In this document: in pieces, positions 1 to 5,741 of the stretch
Layout: each line of letters opens with the position of its first letter
Position numbering within the stretch: position 1 is the first letter of the stretch
Source: UMGS1279 sp045577495
Lineage (GTDB): Bacteria; Bacillota; Clostridia; Oscillospirales; Acutalibacteraceae
Length of the DNA stretch: 8,786 bases
Assembly (NCBI GenBank): GCA_045577495.1
Contig: JAZNIK010000049.1
Span: 1 to 8,786 of the forward strand
Direction of reading: 5' to 3'
The notes under the pieces: model-generated
The model's input: only the letters and a program-made list of their open reading frames with translations
Databases searched by the model: none
Told to the model about the DNA's origin: nothing
Program-made: the position numbers and the translations under genes

Positions 1-14
1 TCCGACTTCCTAAA

Positions 15-88
15 GGCGTGATGATATACGCCTTCGGCGATGATATACACGACTACGTCGTGATGATATACCAAGCCTGTCGGCTTGG
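15..88. repeat. Array of palindromes separated by the direct repeat GATGATATAC
   Basis: Three exact copies of the 10-mer GATGATATAC lie at 20-29, 39-48 and 62-71. The sequence after each copy is a perfect palindrome with a short loop, and each palindrome is different: GCC-TTC-GGC (30-38), ACGAC-TAC-GTCGT (49-61) and CCAAGCC-TGTC-GGCTTGG (71-88). The bases before the first copy, GGCGT (15-19), can also pair with ACGCC (28-32). So the linker is constant in sequence, while the spacers are constant only in being self-complementary. The array may continue left of the window. It ends directly against the terminator at 92-125. This is a direct observation; the function is unknown. Candidates are a mobile palindromic repeat (REP/MITE-like) or a structured 3' end of an RNA transcribed from the left. 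Confidence 0.75.
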
Positions 89-91
89 ATA

Positions 92-125
92 AAAAAAGAA
101 CGAAGCGATTGCTTCGTTCTTTTTT
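92..125. terminator. Bidirectional intrinsic terminator after tRNA-Thr
   Basis: The stem GAACGAAGC / GCTTCGTTC around the loop GATT (107-110) is extended by A/T pairs. It is flanked by an A-run on the left and a T-run on the right, so it has a U-tail in both directions. On the minus strand it lies immediately after the CCA end of the tRNA and should stop that transcript. On the plus strand it would stop any transcript coming through the palindrome array. Confidence 0.9.
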
Positions 126-200
126 GGAGCTGTTACCCAGACTCGAACTGGGGACCTCATCCTTACCAAGGATGTGCTCTACCACCTGAGCCATAGCAGC
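125..200 (-). tRNA. tRNA-Thr (anticodon GGT)
   Basis: The minus strand folds into a complete cloverleaf of 76 nt with an encoded CCA (125-127). The D arm is GCTC/GAGC. The anticodon stem CATCC/GGATG encloses TTGGTAA, giving anticodon GGT (plus positions 165-167), which reads threonine codons ACC and ACU. The T arm is CCCAG-TTCGAGT-CTGGG. The acceptor arm GCTGCTA against TAACAGC pairs at six of seven positions, with a C-A mismatch at pair 5-68. The gene is transcribed alone, from a consensus promoter at 217-245 to the terminator at 92-125, and its CCA end touches the terminator T-run. Identity is certain from the sequence; only the effect of the mismatch is open. Confidence 0.96.
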
Positions 201-216
201 GTACCGAACGAAAAAT

Positions 217-245
217 ATTATATATTATACTAACTGTTTTGTCAA
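217..245 (-). promoter_or_regulatory. Sigma-A promoter of tRNA-Thr
   Basis: The minus strand shows a perfect -35 TTGACA (245-240), a 17-nt spacer and a perfect -10 TATAAT (222-217). Transcription should start near 210, about ten bases before the tRNA 5' end at 200. A full consensus match is typical of stable-RNA genes. Confidence 0.9.
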
Positions 246-262
246 GAAGTTTTTTAAAAAAT

Positions 263-272
263 ATAGACAATT
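263..272 (+). promoter_or_regulatory. Possible SpoIIID-binding site upstream of sigK
   Basis: ATAGACAATT at 263-272 matches every position of the SpoIIID consensus WWRGACARNY known from Bacillus subtilis, where SpoIIID activates sigK transcription. It lies about 80 bases before the sigK start codon. The motif is short and the region AT-rich, so a chance match is possible. I could not find a convincing sigma-E promoter between it and the gene; the best -10-like string is GCATATATT near 316-324, without a good -35. Confidence 0.35.
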
Positions 273-273
273 T

Positions 274-298
274 TGCAAGTTTGTATTATGGACTTGCA
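274..298. repeat. Short inverted repeat upstream of sigK
   Basis: TGCAAGT (274-280) and ACTTGCA (292-298) are perfect inverted 7-mers 11 bases apart, directly beside the SpoIIID-like site. It has the form of a dimeric operator, but chance in AT-rich DNA is not excluded and no regulator is implied by sequence alone. Confidence 0.3.
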
Positions 299-354
299 GA
301 AAAGATAAGAAATTTGCATATATTTATAAAAAAATTCATAATGAGGTGTTAAAA

Positions 355-1050
355 ATGTTTTTATCTATGATATATGGTATAATTTCAGGGATTTTTTATC
401 TGGCTTTGCATACAACAAGTATGGGTTCTTTTCCGCCTCCTCTTTCGCCAAAGGAGGAGGCAGAGTTAATCGAAAAAATGGAGCAGGGTGACAAAAAAGC
501 GCGCGAGAAACTTATAGAGCATAATTTAAGGCTCGTGGCACACGTTGTTAAAAAATATTATACCGAAAGGGTAGAGCAGGATGATTTAATTTCAATAGGC
601 ACCATAGGTCTTATAAAAGGGGTTTCTACATTTAATTCAAAAAAGGGGATTAAACTTGCAACCTATGCCGCAAGATGTGTGGAAAATGAAGTACTTATGC
701 ATTTTAGAAGCCTTAAAAAAACTGCTCAGGATGTTTCGATAAATGACCCAATAGAAACAGATAAAGAGGGCAATGATTTATCGCTGATTGACGTAATTGC
801 AGATGACAATAACGTGCTTGACGATATAGATTTAAAAATAAAGTTGGAGCACCTAAAAAAATATATGCAGGAGGTATTAACACCAAGAGAACGGATTATT
901 ATAGGGCTTAGGTTTGGTTTAATAGGCGGCAAGGAAAACACACAACGCGAGGTGGCAAAAAAACTTGATATTTCGCGGTCATATGTGTCTCGACTCGAAA
1001 AAAAGGCTCTTATTAAGCTTTATCAAAGGTTTATGAATGACAAACTATAA
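355..1050 (+). CDS. sigK: RNA polymerase sporulation sigma factor SigK (pro-sigma-K)
   Basis: This 231-aa protein is the late mother-cell sigma factor, directing RNA polymerase to coat and maturation genes. Residues 1-20 form a hydrophobic pro-sequence followed by SFPPPLSPKEE, matching the pro-region junction of B. subtilis SigK. This implies that it is made as a membrane-held precursor cut by a SpoIVFB-type protease. Region 2 follows (about 54-120: IEHNLRLVAHVVKK, DDLISIGTIGLIKG, KLATYAARCVENEVL), then region 4 (about 172-225) with the helix-turn-helix REVAKKLDISRSYVSRLE. I chose ATG at 355 because GAGGTG at 343-348 lies six bases before it; an in-frame GTG at 346 overlaps that site and is unlikely. 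The reading frame is whole, with no skin-type element inserted. yabP follows after 32 bases, suggesting co-transcription. Confidence 0.95.
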   Translation: MFLSMIYGIISGIFYLALHTTSMGSFPPPLSPKEEAELIEKMEQGDKKAREKLIEHNLRLVAHVVKKYYTERVEQDDLISIGTIGLIKGVSTFNSKKGIKLATYAARCVENEVLMHFRSLKKTAQDVSINDPIETDKEGNDLSLIDVIADDNNVLDDIDLKIKLEHLKKYMQEVLTPRERIIIGLRFGLIGGKENTQREVAKKLDISRSYVSRLEKKALIKLYQRFMNDKL

Positions 1051-1082
1051 TTTTTCATATAATTAGTAGGAGATGATTATAA

Positions 1083-1367
1083 ATGTCACAAAACAAAACA
1101 GAAACACAGTCGCTTTTACATAATATCATTATAGAAAACAGAAGCAAACTTATTTTATCCGGCATAAATGAGGTGGAGTCGTTTGAGGAGGATAATGTGA
1201 AGCTTAAAACCACAAAAGGTGATTTAACCATTCGCGGAAATGATATGAAGATGGAGAGCTTTCAGTCAGAAATTGGCGACCTAGTAATGCGTGGAGATGT
1301 ATATGCACTTGTGTATACCAATGACACAGGCGCCAAAGAGGGCTTTTTTAGCCGAATTTTTAAATAA
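1083..1367 (+). CDS. yabP: Sporulation protein YabP
   Basis: This 94-aa protein has the YabP/YqfC-family fold signature: a short acidic N-terminus, then IIENRSKLILSGINEVESFEEDNVKLKTT and TKGDLTIRGNDMKMESF, and a second strand-rich part. YabP is made in the mother cell under sigma-E and is needed for normal spore formation; its biochemical role is not well defined. AGGAGA at 1068-1073 sits nine bases before the ATG. The stop codon shares one base with the start of yabQ (TAATG), so the two are translationally coupled. The pair yabP-yabQ upstream of divIC is a conserved order in spore formers. Here, however, sigK is directly upstream where B. subtilis has the S4-domain gene yabO. Confidence 0.92.
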   Translation: MSQNKTETQSLLHNIIIENRSKLILSGINEVESFEEDNVKLKTTKGDLTIRGNDMKMESFQSEIGDLVMRGDVYALVYTNDTGAKEGFFSRIFK

Positions 1368-1831
1368 TGTGGGAAATAAGTAATATAGGTCAGTCAACAG
1401 CGTTTTTGTGGTCTGTGCTTCTTGGCGGTATGCTTAGCGTGGTTTATGATATTTTTCGACTGGATAGGATGATTTTTAAACGTTCTGTTTTAGCGGTAGC
1501 CTTAGAAGATGTTTTGTTTTTTATAATAACGGCGATGTCGATTTTTTGTTTGCAGCTTGTAACAACAAACGGTCAAATTAGAAGTTTTATTTTTATAGGT
1601 ATAATAGTCGGTTTTATAATTTTAAGGTTAACTCTGTCAAGATTTGTTGATTTACTTTTAAAACCACTAAAAAAACTAGTAAAATTTATTAAAACAAAAT
1701 ATAACGATTTTGTTTTAAAAGTAGCAGATTTTGATACTTATTTTATAAAAGCTTTGCAGTTTTTAAAAAAACTTTTAAAAAAGCCTCAAAAACCAAATGA
1801 AAATAGCAAAAAAACTGAAAAAACCTCTTGA
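1367..1831 (+). CDS. yabQ: Spore cortex biosynthesis protein YabQ
   Basis: This 154-aa membrane protein has three evident hydrophobic segments (about residues 11-29, 46-66 and 72-91) and a long lysine-rich cytoplasmic-type tail (about 97-154). The N-terminal pattern FLWSVLLGGMLSVVYDIFR is characteristic of YabQ, a sigma-E-dependent protein of the forespore outer membrane required for cortex assembly in B. subtilis. Its ATG overlaps the yabP stop by one base, with no independent strong ribosome site needed. Its TGA lies inside the -35 element of the next promoter. There is no hairpin between yabQ and divIC, so the sporulation transcript may continue into divIC. The family assignment is confident; the tail composition is variable in the family. 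Confidence 0.9.
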   Translation: MWEISNIGQSTAFLWSVLLGGMLSVVYDIFRLDRMIFKRSVLAVALEDVLFFIITAMSIFCLQLVTTNGQIRSFIFIGIIVGFIILRLTLSRFVDLLLKPLKKLVKFIKTKYNDFVLKVADFDTYFIKALQFLKKLLKKPQKPNENSKKTEKTS

Positions 1832-1856
1832 AAGACAAAATAGTATTGTGTATAAT
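1828..1856 (+). promoter_or_regulatory. Sigma-A promoter of divIC
   Basis: The elements are TTGAAA (1828-1833), a 17-nt spacer and TATAAT (1851-1856). The -35 overlaps the yabQ TGA stop at 1829-1831. The predicted start near 1863 leaves a leader of about 40 nt before divIC. It gives the division gene vegetative expression independent of the upstream sporulation operon. Confidence 0.85.
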
Positions 1857-1901
1857 AAATGTGTATTTGAGTTAAATTTCCGCTAGAATGGATGAAATAT
1901 T

Positions 1902-2192
1902 ATGTCAAGGGTTATAGTCAAACGCAAAAGTATTTTGCTTAGAGTTTTGCTGTTGGTTTTTTCGGTATATATTATAATTTCGCTTACAAATTTGCAAATG
2001 CAACTTATTGAACGTAAGCGTGAGCTTAAAAGCGGTGAGGCACTGCTTGCCGCAAAGGAACTTAAAACAGAGGAACTGCTTAGGTTACTTGATAATGGAA
2101 CAGAAGCAGAACTTATTGAAAAAGCCGCAAGAGAGCGCTTGGGGTATGTATACCCTAATGAACAGGTATTTGTTGACCTTTCGGGTCAGTGA
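1902..2192 (+). CDS. divIC: Septum formation initiator DivIC/FtsB-like
   Basis: This 96-aa bitopic protein has a basic N-terminus (residues 1-14), one transmembrane helix (about 11-30), a coiled-coil stretch (about 31-64) and the family C-terminus ARERLGYVYPNEQVFVD. DivIC/FtsB proteins pair with FtsL in the divisome and help activate septal peptidoglycan synthesis. The ATG at 1902 is preceded by a modest GGATGA at 1890-1895. It has its own sigma-A promoter and is followed closely by the S1-domain gene, as in the classic yabP-yabQ-divIC-yabR order. DivIC and FtsB are one family; position next to yabQ is the reason for the name divIC. Confidence 0.9.
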   Translation: MSRVIVKRKSILLRVLLLVFSVYIIISLTNLQMQLIERKRELKSGEALLAAKELKTEELLRLLDNGTEAELIEKAARERLGYVYPNEQVFVDLSGQ

Positions 2193-2221
2193 TATTAATT
2201 TTAGGAGGATTTATTCTTAAT

Positions 2222-2668
2222 ATGCAGCCGCAAGTTCAAGTTGGAGATTTATTAGAGGGTAAGATTACCGGTATAACAAAGTTTGGTGTTTTTGTGGAGA
2301 TTTCGGAAAATGTAACAGGTATGGTACATATTTCTGAGGTTGCACGTACCTATGTTAACGAGATTAGAGATTTCGTTAAAGAGGGGGATACCGTTAAGGT
2401 TAAAGTTTTAACCATTGGTGAAGATGGTAAAATTAGCCTTAGTATGAAACGCGCAATGGAGGAGGAACGAGATTCTAATCGTCCACGCCGCTCGCGTTCG
2501 GTTGCTCCGCCTAAGCCGGATAATTCTTTTGTTTGGACCGCAACCAAAAACGAGGGTGCATCTTTTGAGGATATGATGAATAAATTCAAACAAACAAGTG
2601 ATGAAAAATTTTCTGACCTCAAACGCAAAAATGTTGAAGTTCGCCGCACAAAACGCGGAGTAAAGTAA
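2222..2668 (+). CDS. yabR: S1 RNA-binding domain protein (YabR-like)
   Basis: This 148-aa protein has a single S1 domain at about residues 6-77 (VGDLLEGKITGITKFGVFVEI, VTGMVHISEVA, GDTVKVKVLTI, KISLSMKRA) and a basic, arginine-rich tail (about 83-148) that probably adds RNA contact. S1 proteins of this type bind RNA and may associate with ribosomes; the exact role of YabR is unknown. I chose ATG at 2222, where the S1 domain begins a few residues later. The perfect AGGAGG at 2203-2208 is 13 bases upstream, longer than usual. The alternative GTG at 2189 overlaps the divIC stop, but it would place that AGGAGG inside the gene. Confidence 0.88.
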   Translation: MQPQVQVGDLLEGKITGITKFGVFVEISENVTGMVHISEVARTYVNEIRDFVKEGDTVKVKVLTIGEDGKISLSMKRAMEEERDSNRPRRSRSVAPPKPDNSFVWTATKNEGASFEDMMNKFKQTSDEKFSDLKRKNVEVRRTKRGVK

Positions 2669-2674
2669 GGTTCT

Positions 2675-2707
2675 AGGGCAGACGGTTTGTTCGTCTGCCC
2701 TGTTTAA
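2675..2707 (+). terminator. Hairpin after the S1 gene, weak terminator or attenuator
   Basis: A perfect 10-bp GC-rich stem, AGGGCAGACG / CGTCTGCCCT, encloses the 7-nt loop GTTTGTT. The tail TGTTTAAT has only a broken T-run, so termination may be incomplete. Only 28 bases separate the stem from the next ATG at 2729, too few for a separate full promoter. The downstream operon may therefore depend on read-through. Confidence 0.65.
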
Positions 2708-2728
2708 TATTTAAAAGGATGATAAAAT

Positions 2729-3574
2729 ATGATTAGAAGGATAAAAGCATCACTTATTGAAAAAACTGTGTGCGACCTTTTTATAGATGCAAATATGCAT
2801 TTGCCCCAGTGTGTTTTAAACTGTATTGCTGATGCAAAAAGCACCGAAACAAACAAAACCGCTTTGTCGGTTATTGATACAATGCTCGAAAATGTAAAAG
2901 CGGCAGATGAACTTAATGTTCCTATATGTCAGGATACGGGTATGGCGGTTGTTTTTTTAAAAATCGGGCAAGATGTTCATATAGTTGGCGGAGATTTAAC
3001 CGAGGCGGTTAATAATGGCGTAAAAAAGGCATATGTTAACGGACTTTTACGCAAATCTGTTGTTGTAGACCCGCTTGATAGAGTAAACACTAAAGATAAT
3101 ACTCCCGCTATCATCCATACTGAAATTGTTTCAGGTAATAAAATAGAAATTATGGCGGCACCCAAGGGCTTTGGTAGTGAAAATATGAGCGGCATAAAAA
3201 TGCTATTGCCATCTTCGGGTAAAAGCGGTGTTATTGATGCCGTTTTAGATATCGTTAAAAATGCCGGTTCTAACCCTTGTCCTCCAATGGTGGTAGGGGT
3301 TGGTATAGGCGGCGATTTTGAGCAATCTGCATTGCTATCTAAAAAAGCATTGTGCCGAAATCTTGATGAAGCTAATAATAACCCCTTTTATGCCGAAATG
3401 GAAAAAGAACTTTTATCTAAAATAAATGCTCTTGGCATTGGCCCACAAGGCTTTGGCGGTGATACCACTGCGCTAGGTGTAAATATTGAGGTGGCGCCAA
3501 CCCATATAGCAGGTCTTCCTGTTGCGGTTAATATAGGTTGTCACGTAACACGGCATAAATCTGCCGTTATTTAA
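2729..3574 (+). CDS. Class I fumarate hydratase, alpha subunit (FumA/TtdA N-terminal type)
   Basis: This 281-aa protein is the iron-sulfur catalytic subunit of a two-subunit fumarase (fumarate + water to malate) or of the related tartrate dehydratase. The three expected cluster cysteines are present in family context: C67 in PICQDTGMAVVF, C184 in NPCPPMVVGVGIGG and C271 in NIGCHVTRHKSA. Other family landmarks are EIVSGNKIEIMAAPKGFGSENMS-type residues near 132-154 and GPQGFGGDTTALGV at 238-251. The length is normal for the alpha subunit. GGATG at 2717-2721 lies seven bases before the ATG. The usual beta subunit gene does not follow: the next gene begins 34 bases later and is an RNA methyltransferase. 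Fumarase and L-tartrate dehydratase cannot be told apart by sequence alone, so I give no gene symbol. Confidence 0.9.
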   Translation: MIRRIKASLIEKTVCDLFIDANMHLPQCVLNCIADAKSTETNKTALSVIDTMLENVKAADELNVPICQDTGMAVVFLKIGQDVHIVGGDLTEAVNNGVKKAYVNGLLRKSVVVDPLDRVNTKDNTPAIIHTEIVSGNKIEIMAAPKGFGSENMSGIKMLLPSSGKSGVIDAVLDIVKNAGSNPCPPMVVGVGIGGDFEQSALLSKKALCRNLDEANNNPFYAEMEKELLSKINALGIGPQGFGGDTTALGVNIEVAPTHIAGLPVAVNIGCHVTRHKSAVI

Positions 3575-3608
3575 TTTTTGAAAATATGTCGAAATTTGGA
3601 GTTTATTG

Positions 3609-4745
3609 ATGAATAATTATCGTATGTTAGCCCCTTGTATGTTTGGTGTTGAGGGGATTCTTGCAGATGAACTTAAAAGAATGAATATAACCTCTGTTAC
3701 GGCAGAGAATGGCAGGGTGTTTTTTGAGGGTGATGCTTTGGCACTTGCCGCGGCTAATATAAATCTTCGCACCGCCGAGCGTGTTATGCTGGTGGTTGGT
3801 GAGTTTTATGCCACTAGTTTTGAGGAACTTTTTCAAAATACCAAGGCGCTGCCTTGGGAGGAATTTATAGGTAGCGCAGATGCATTCCCTGTTACAGGAT
3901 ATTCGCTTGATTCAAAGCTTCATAGTCTGCCTGATTGTCAGTCGATTATTAAAAAAGCGATTGTAGAAAGGCTTAAAAAGAATTACCGAGTTGATTGGTT
4001 TAAAGAGACGGGTCCTGTTCATAAAATCCGTTTTTCCATCCAAAAGGATAAGGTCGTTTTGGGTATAGATACCTCGGGTGATGGACTTCATAAACGCGGA
4101 TATAGAGCCCATTCTTTAGAGGCGCCCATTAAGGAGACTCTTGCGGCGGCTATGTGCTATCTTGCAAGAATTTTTCCCGACACTAAGCTATATGACCCTT
4201 TTTGCGGTTCGGGTACTATTTTGGTTGAGGCGGCTATGATTGCTAAAAATATGGCACCTGGACTTAAACGCAATTTTGCGGCAGAACGTTTTTCTGAGGA
4301 AATAAAAAATGCCTTTGCCGTAAAACGTGGGGAGGCGCTAGACGGTATTTTAAAAGGGGTGGATTTTAAAGCCTTTGGTAGTGATATTGATGCCTCGGCG
4401 GTTGCCTTAACACTCGAAAATGCAAAAAAAGCGGGTGTTGGCGAACTTGTATCGGCAATAGTTAAGGATATTAAAGATTTTAAAATGCCGAATGAAAGGT
4501 CGATTGTTATAACAAATCCACCCTATGGTGAAAGACTTTTAGATATCCAAAATGCCGAAAAAATTTATCGCATTATGGGCGAAAAAATGCCTAAAGAGTT
4601 CGGTAAAAAGTATTTTGTTATTTGCCCTAATGATGATTTTGAAGATAGGTTTGGCAGACCGGCAGATAAACGCCGTAAGTTATATAACGGTATGATTAAA
4701 TGTCAACTATACTCTTACTTTAAAAGCGATAGAAAGTTGAAGTGA
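3609..4745 (+). CDS. THUMP-domain class I SAM-dependent RNA methyltransferase (RlmL N-terminal/YpsC family)
   Basis: This 378-aa protein probably makes N2-methylguanosine in 23S rRNA, by analogy with RlmL. An N-terminal THUMP/ferredoxin-like RNA-binding part (about residues 5-155, with NLRTAERV near 52-59) precedes the catalytic domain. The SAM-binding motif I is DPFCGSGTILVEAA (196-209), and the catalytic motif is NPPYGERL (303-310). KRGYR at 162-166 is also typical of this family. I chose ATG at 3609 because TTGGAG (3596-3601) is seven bases upstream; an in-frame TTG directly before it is less likely. The stop overlaps the region of the next start. The family is often mis-annotated as a DNA adenine methylase because of the NPPY motif. 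It shares an operon with the fumarase subunit and the lipid kinase. Confidence 0.9.
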   Translation: MNNYRMLAPCMFGVEGILADELKRMNITSVTAENGRVFFEGDALALAAANINLRTAERVMLVVGEFYATSFEELFQNTKALPWEEFIGSADAFPVTGYSLDSKLHSLPDCQSIIKKAIVERLKKNYRVDWFKETGPVHKIRFSIQKDKVVLGIDTSGDGLHKRGYRAHSLEAPIKETLAAAMCYLARIFPDTKLYDPFCGSGTILVEAAMIAKNMAPGLKRNFAAERFSEEIKNAFAVKRGEALDGILKGVDFKAFGSDIDASAVALTLENAKKAGVGELVSAIVKDIKDFKMPNERSIVITNPPYGERLLDIQNAEKIYRIMGEKMPKEFGKKYFVICPNDDFEDRFGRPADKRRKLYNGMIKCQLYSYFKSDRKLK

Positions 4746-4750
4746 AAAGT

Positions 4751-5698
4751 ATGAAATATGTTTTTATCATCAATCCTGTTGCGGGTAAAGGAGCAAAGCA
4801 ACAACCCTTTGCAGACTCTGTAAAAAAATATTTTGATGCCGAAGGCTCGGATTATGAAATTTATTTTACCTCTGCTCAGGGTGATGCTAAAAGGTATGCG
4901 CGCTCTTTGGCGGAAAGTGGGGAAGAACTAAGAATATACGCCTGTGGTGGCGAAGGCACCGCCTTTGAGGTATTAAACGGCGTTATTGGTTATGATAATG
5001 TTAGCTTGGGTGTTGTGCCTTGCGGTAGTGCAAACGATTTTATTACATATTTTTCGGATAAAGAACTGTTTTTAGATGTTCCCGCTTTGATAAATGGAGA
5101 AGAACTTGTGGTGGATGTTATTAAAATGGGGGATAATTATGCCATAAACTCCTGCTCTGTTGGTATGGATGCTATGGTGGCGGCAAATATGTCTAAATTT
5201 AAAAGATGGCCTATGGTATCAGGAAAAATGGCGTATGTTATTGCACTTGTTTATACTCTGTTTAGCAAAATAGGAATTGATTTAAAGGTTACTATTGATA
5301 ACGGGGTTAAAATAATAAAAAAGAAGTCTCTGTTTGCGGTTGTGGCAAACGCTCCGTTTTATGGCGGTGGATTTTATCCAACACCAGATGCAAAACCGTT
5401 TGATAATGAACTTGATTATTCGGTTATTTCGGTGGTTTCAAGACCAAAAATATTCTCGCTTTTGGATGAATATCGCGCCGGCACACACATTGGTCTTGAT
5501 ATTTGTGAAATCGGTAAGGCAAAAAATGTTGTTATTGAGGCTGAAAAGGAAGTTCCAATAAATATGGACGGAGAAATTTTTTGGGCTAAAAAAGCCGAGT
5601 TTCAAATAGTTGAAAAAGCAATAAAACTTATTTTACCAAAAACAATTTCATCTGTTTGGCGTCAAAAAGCAAAGCAAGAGGTAGTTTTAGCAAAATAA
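4751..5698 (+). CDS. Diacylglycerol/lipid kinase family protein (YegS/BmrU/DagK type)
   Basis: This 315-aa protein has the DAGK catalytic fold. It contains IINPVAGKGAK (6-16), the nucleotide loop CGGEGT (65-70), PCGSANDF (90-97), a C-terminal strand domain with FYGGGFYP (203-210) and NMDGE (271-275). The family phosphorylates diacylglycerol or other lipids with ATP at the membrane face. Two landmarks are unusual: the normally invariant GGDGT reads GGEGT, and the following GTLNEV-type segment reads GTAFEV. The substrate is therefore uncertain. ATG at 4751 gives the typical short lead into the INPVAG motif, but no strong ribosome site is present. An in-frame GTG at 4742 overlaps the upstream TGA and would also allow coupling. 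It is the last gene before the terminator at 5700-5739. Confidence 0.85.
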   Translation: MKYVFIINPVAGKGAKQQPFADSVKKYFDAEGSDYEIYFTSAQGDAKRYARSLAESGEELRIYACGGEGTAFEVLNGVIGYDNVSLGVVPCGSANDFITYFSDKELFLDVPALINGEELVVDVIKMGDNYAINSCSVGMDAMVAANMSKFKRWPMVSGKMAYVIALVYTLFSKIGIDLKVTIDNGVKIIKKKSLFAVVANAPFYGGGFYPTPDAKPFDNELDYSVISVVSRPKIFSLLDEYRAGTHIGLDICEIGKAKNVVIEAEKEVPINMDGEIFWAKKAEFQIVEKAIKLILPKTISSVWRQKAKQEVVLAK

Positions 5699-5699
5699 C

Positions 5700-5739
5700 A
5701 AAAGGACTATGTGATTTGTATATTCACATAGTCCTTTTT
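5700..5739. terminator. Bidirectional terminator between the lipid kinase and the AraC regulator
   Basis: A perfect 15-bp stem (5700-5714 with 5724-5738, core AGGACTATGTGA / TCACATAGTCCT) and a 9-nt loop. It is rich in A on the left and T on the right, so it has a U-tail for both convergent genes. It begins two bases after the lipid-kinase stop and ends three bases from the AraC stop. Confidence 0.92.
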
Positions 5740-5741
5740 GC

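Noticed and set aside
15..88. CRISPR array
   Set aside because: The repeat is only 10 bases, the spacers are 9-13 bases and self-complementary, and there is no cas gene.
21..92. A 23-codon open frame running through the palindrome array (ATG at 21, TAA at 90-92)
   Set aside because: It has no ribosome site, and its codons are simply the repeat read in one frame. The frame is also open to the left edge, so a C-terminal end of a longer gene cannot be excluded, but nothing supports coding.
316..342. Sigma-E or sigma-K promoter for sigK (GCATATATT or CATAAT as -10)
   Set aside because: The first has no -35 at proper distance, and the second would start transcription inside the ribosome-binding site.
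346..354. GTG at 346 as the sigK start
   Set aside because: It lies inside the GAGGTG ribosome-binding sequence that correctly serves ATG 355.
2008..2220. A second-frame open reading frame inside divIC
   Set aside because: It overlaps divIC almost entirely, is low in family character and runs across the real start region of the S1 gene.
2350..2649. Antisense open frame of 99 codons within the S1 gene
   Set aside because: It is a mirror of a strongly supported S1-domain gene, with no ribosome site or family likeness.
3609..4745. DNA adenine methyltransferase of a restriction or phage-defence system
   Set aside because: The NPPY motif alone suggests this, but the N-terminal THUMP-type domain and the KRGYR and DPFCGSGT context identify an rRNA methyltransferase, and no restriction gene is nearby.
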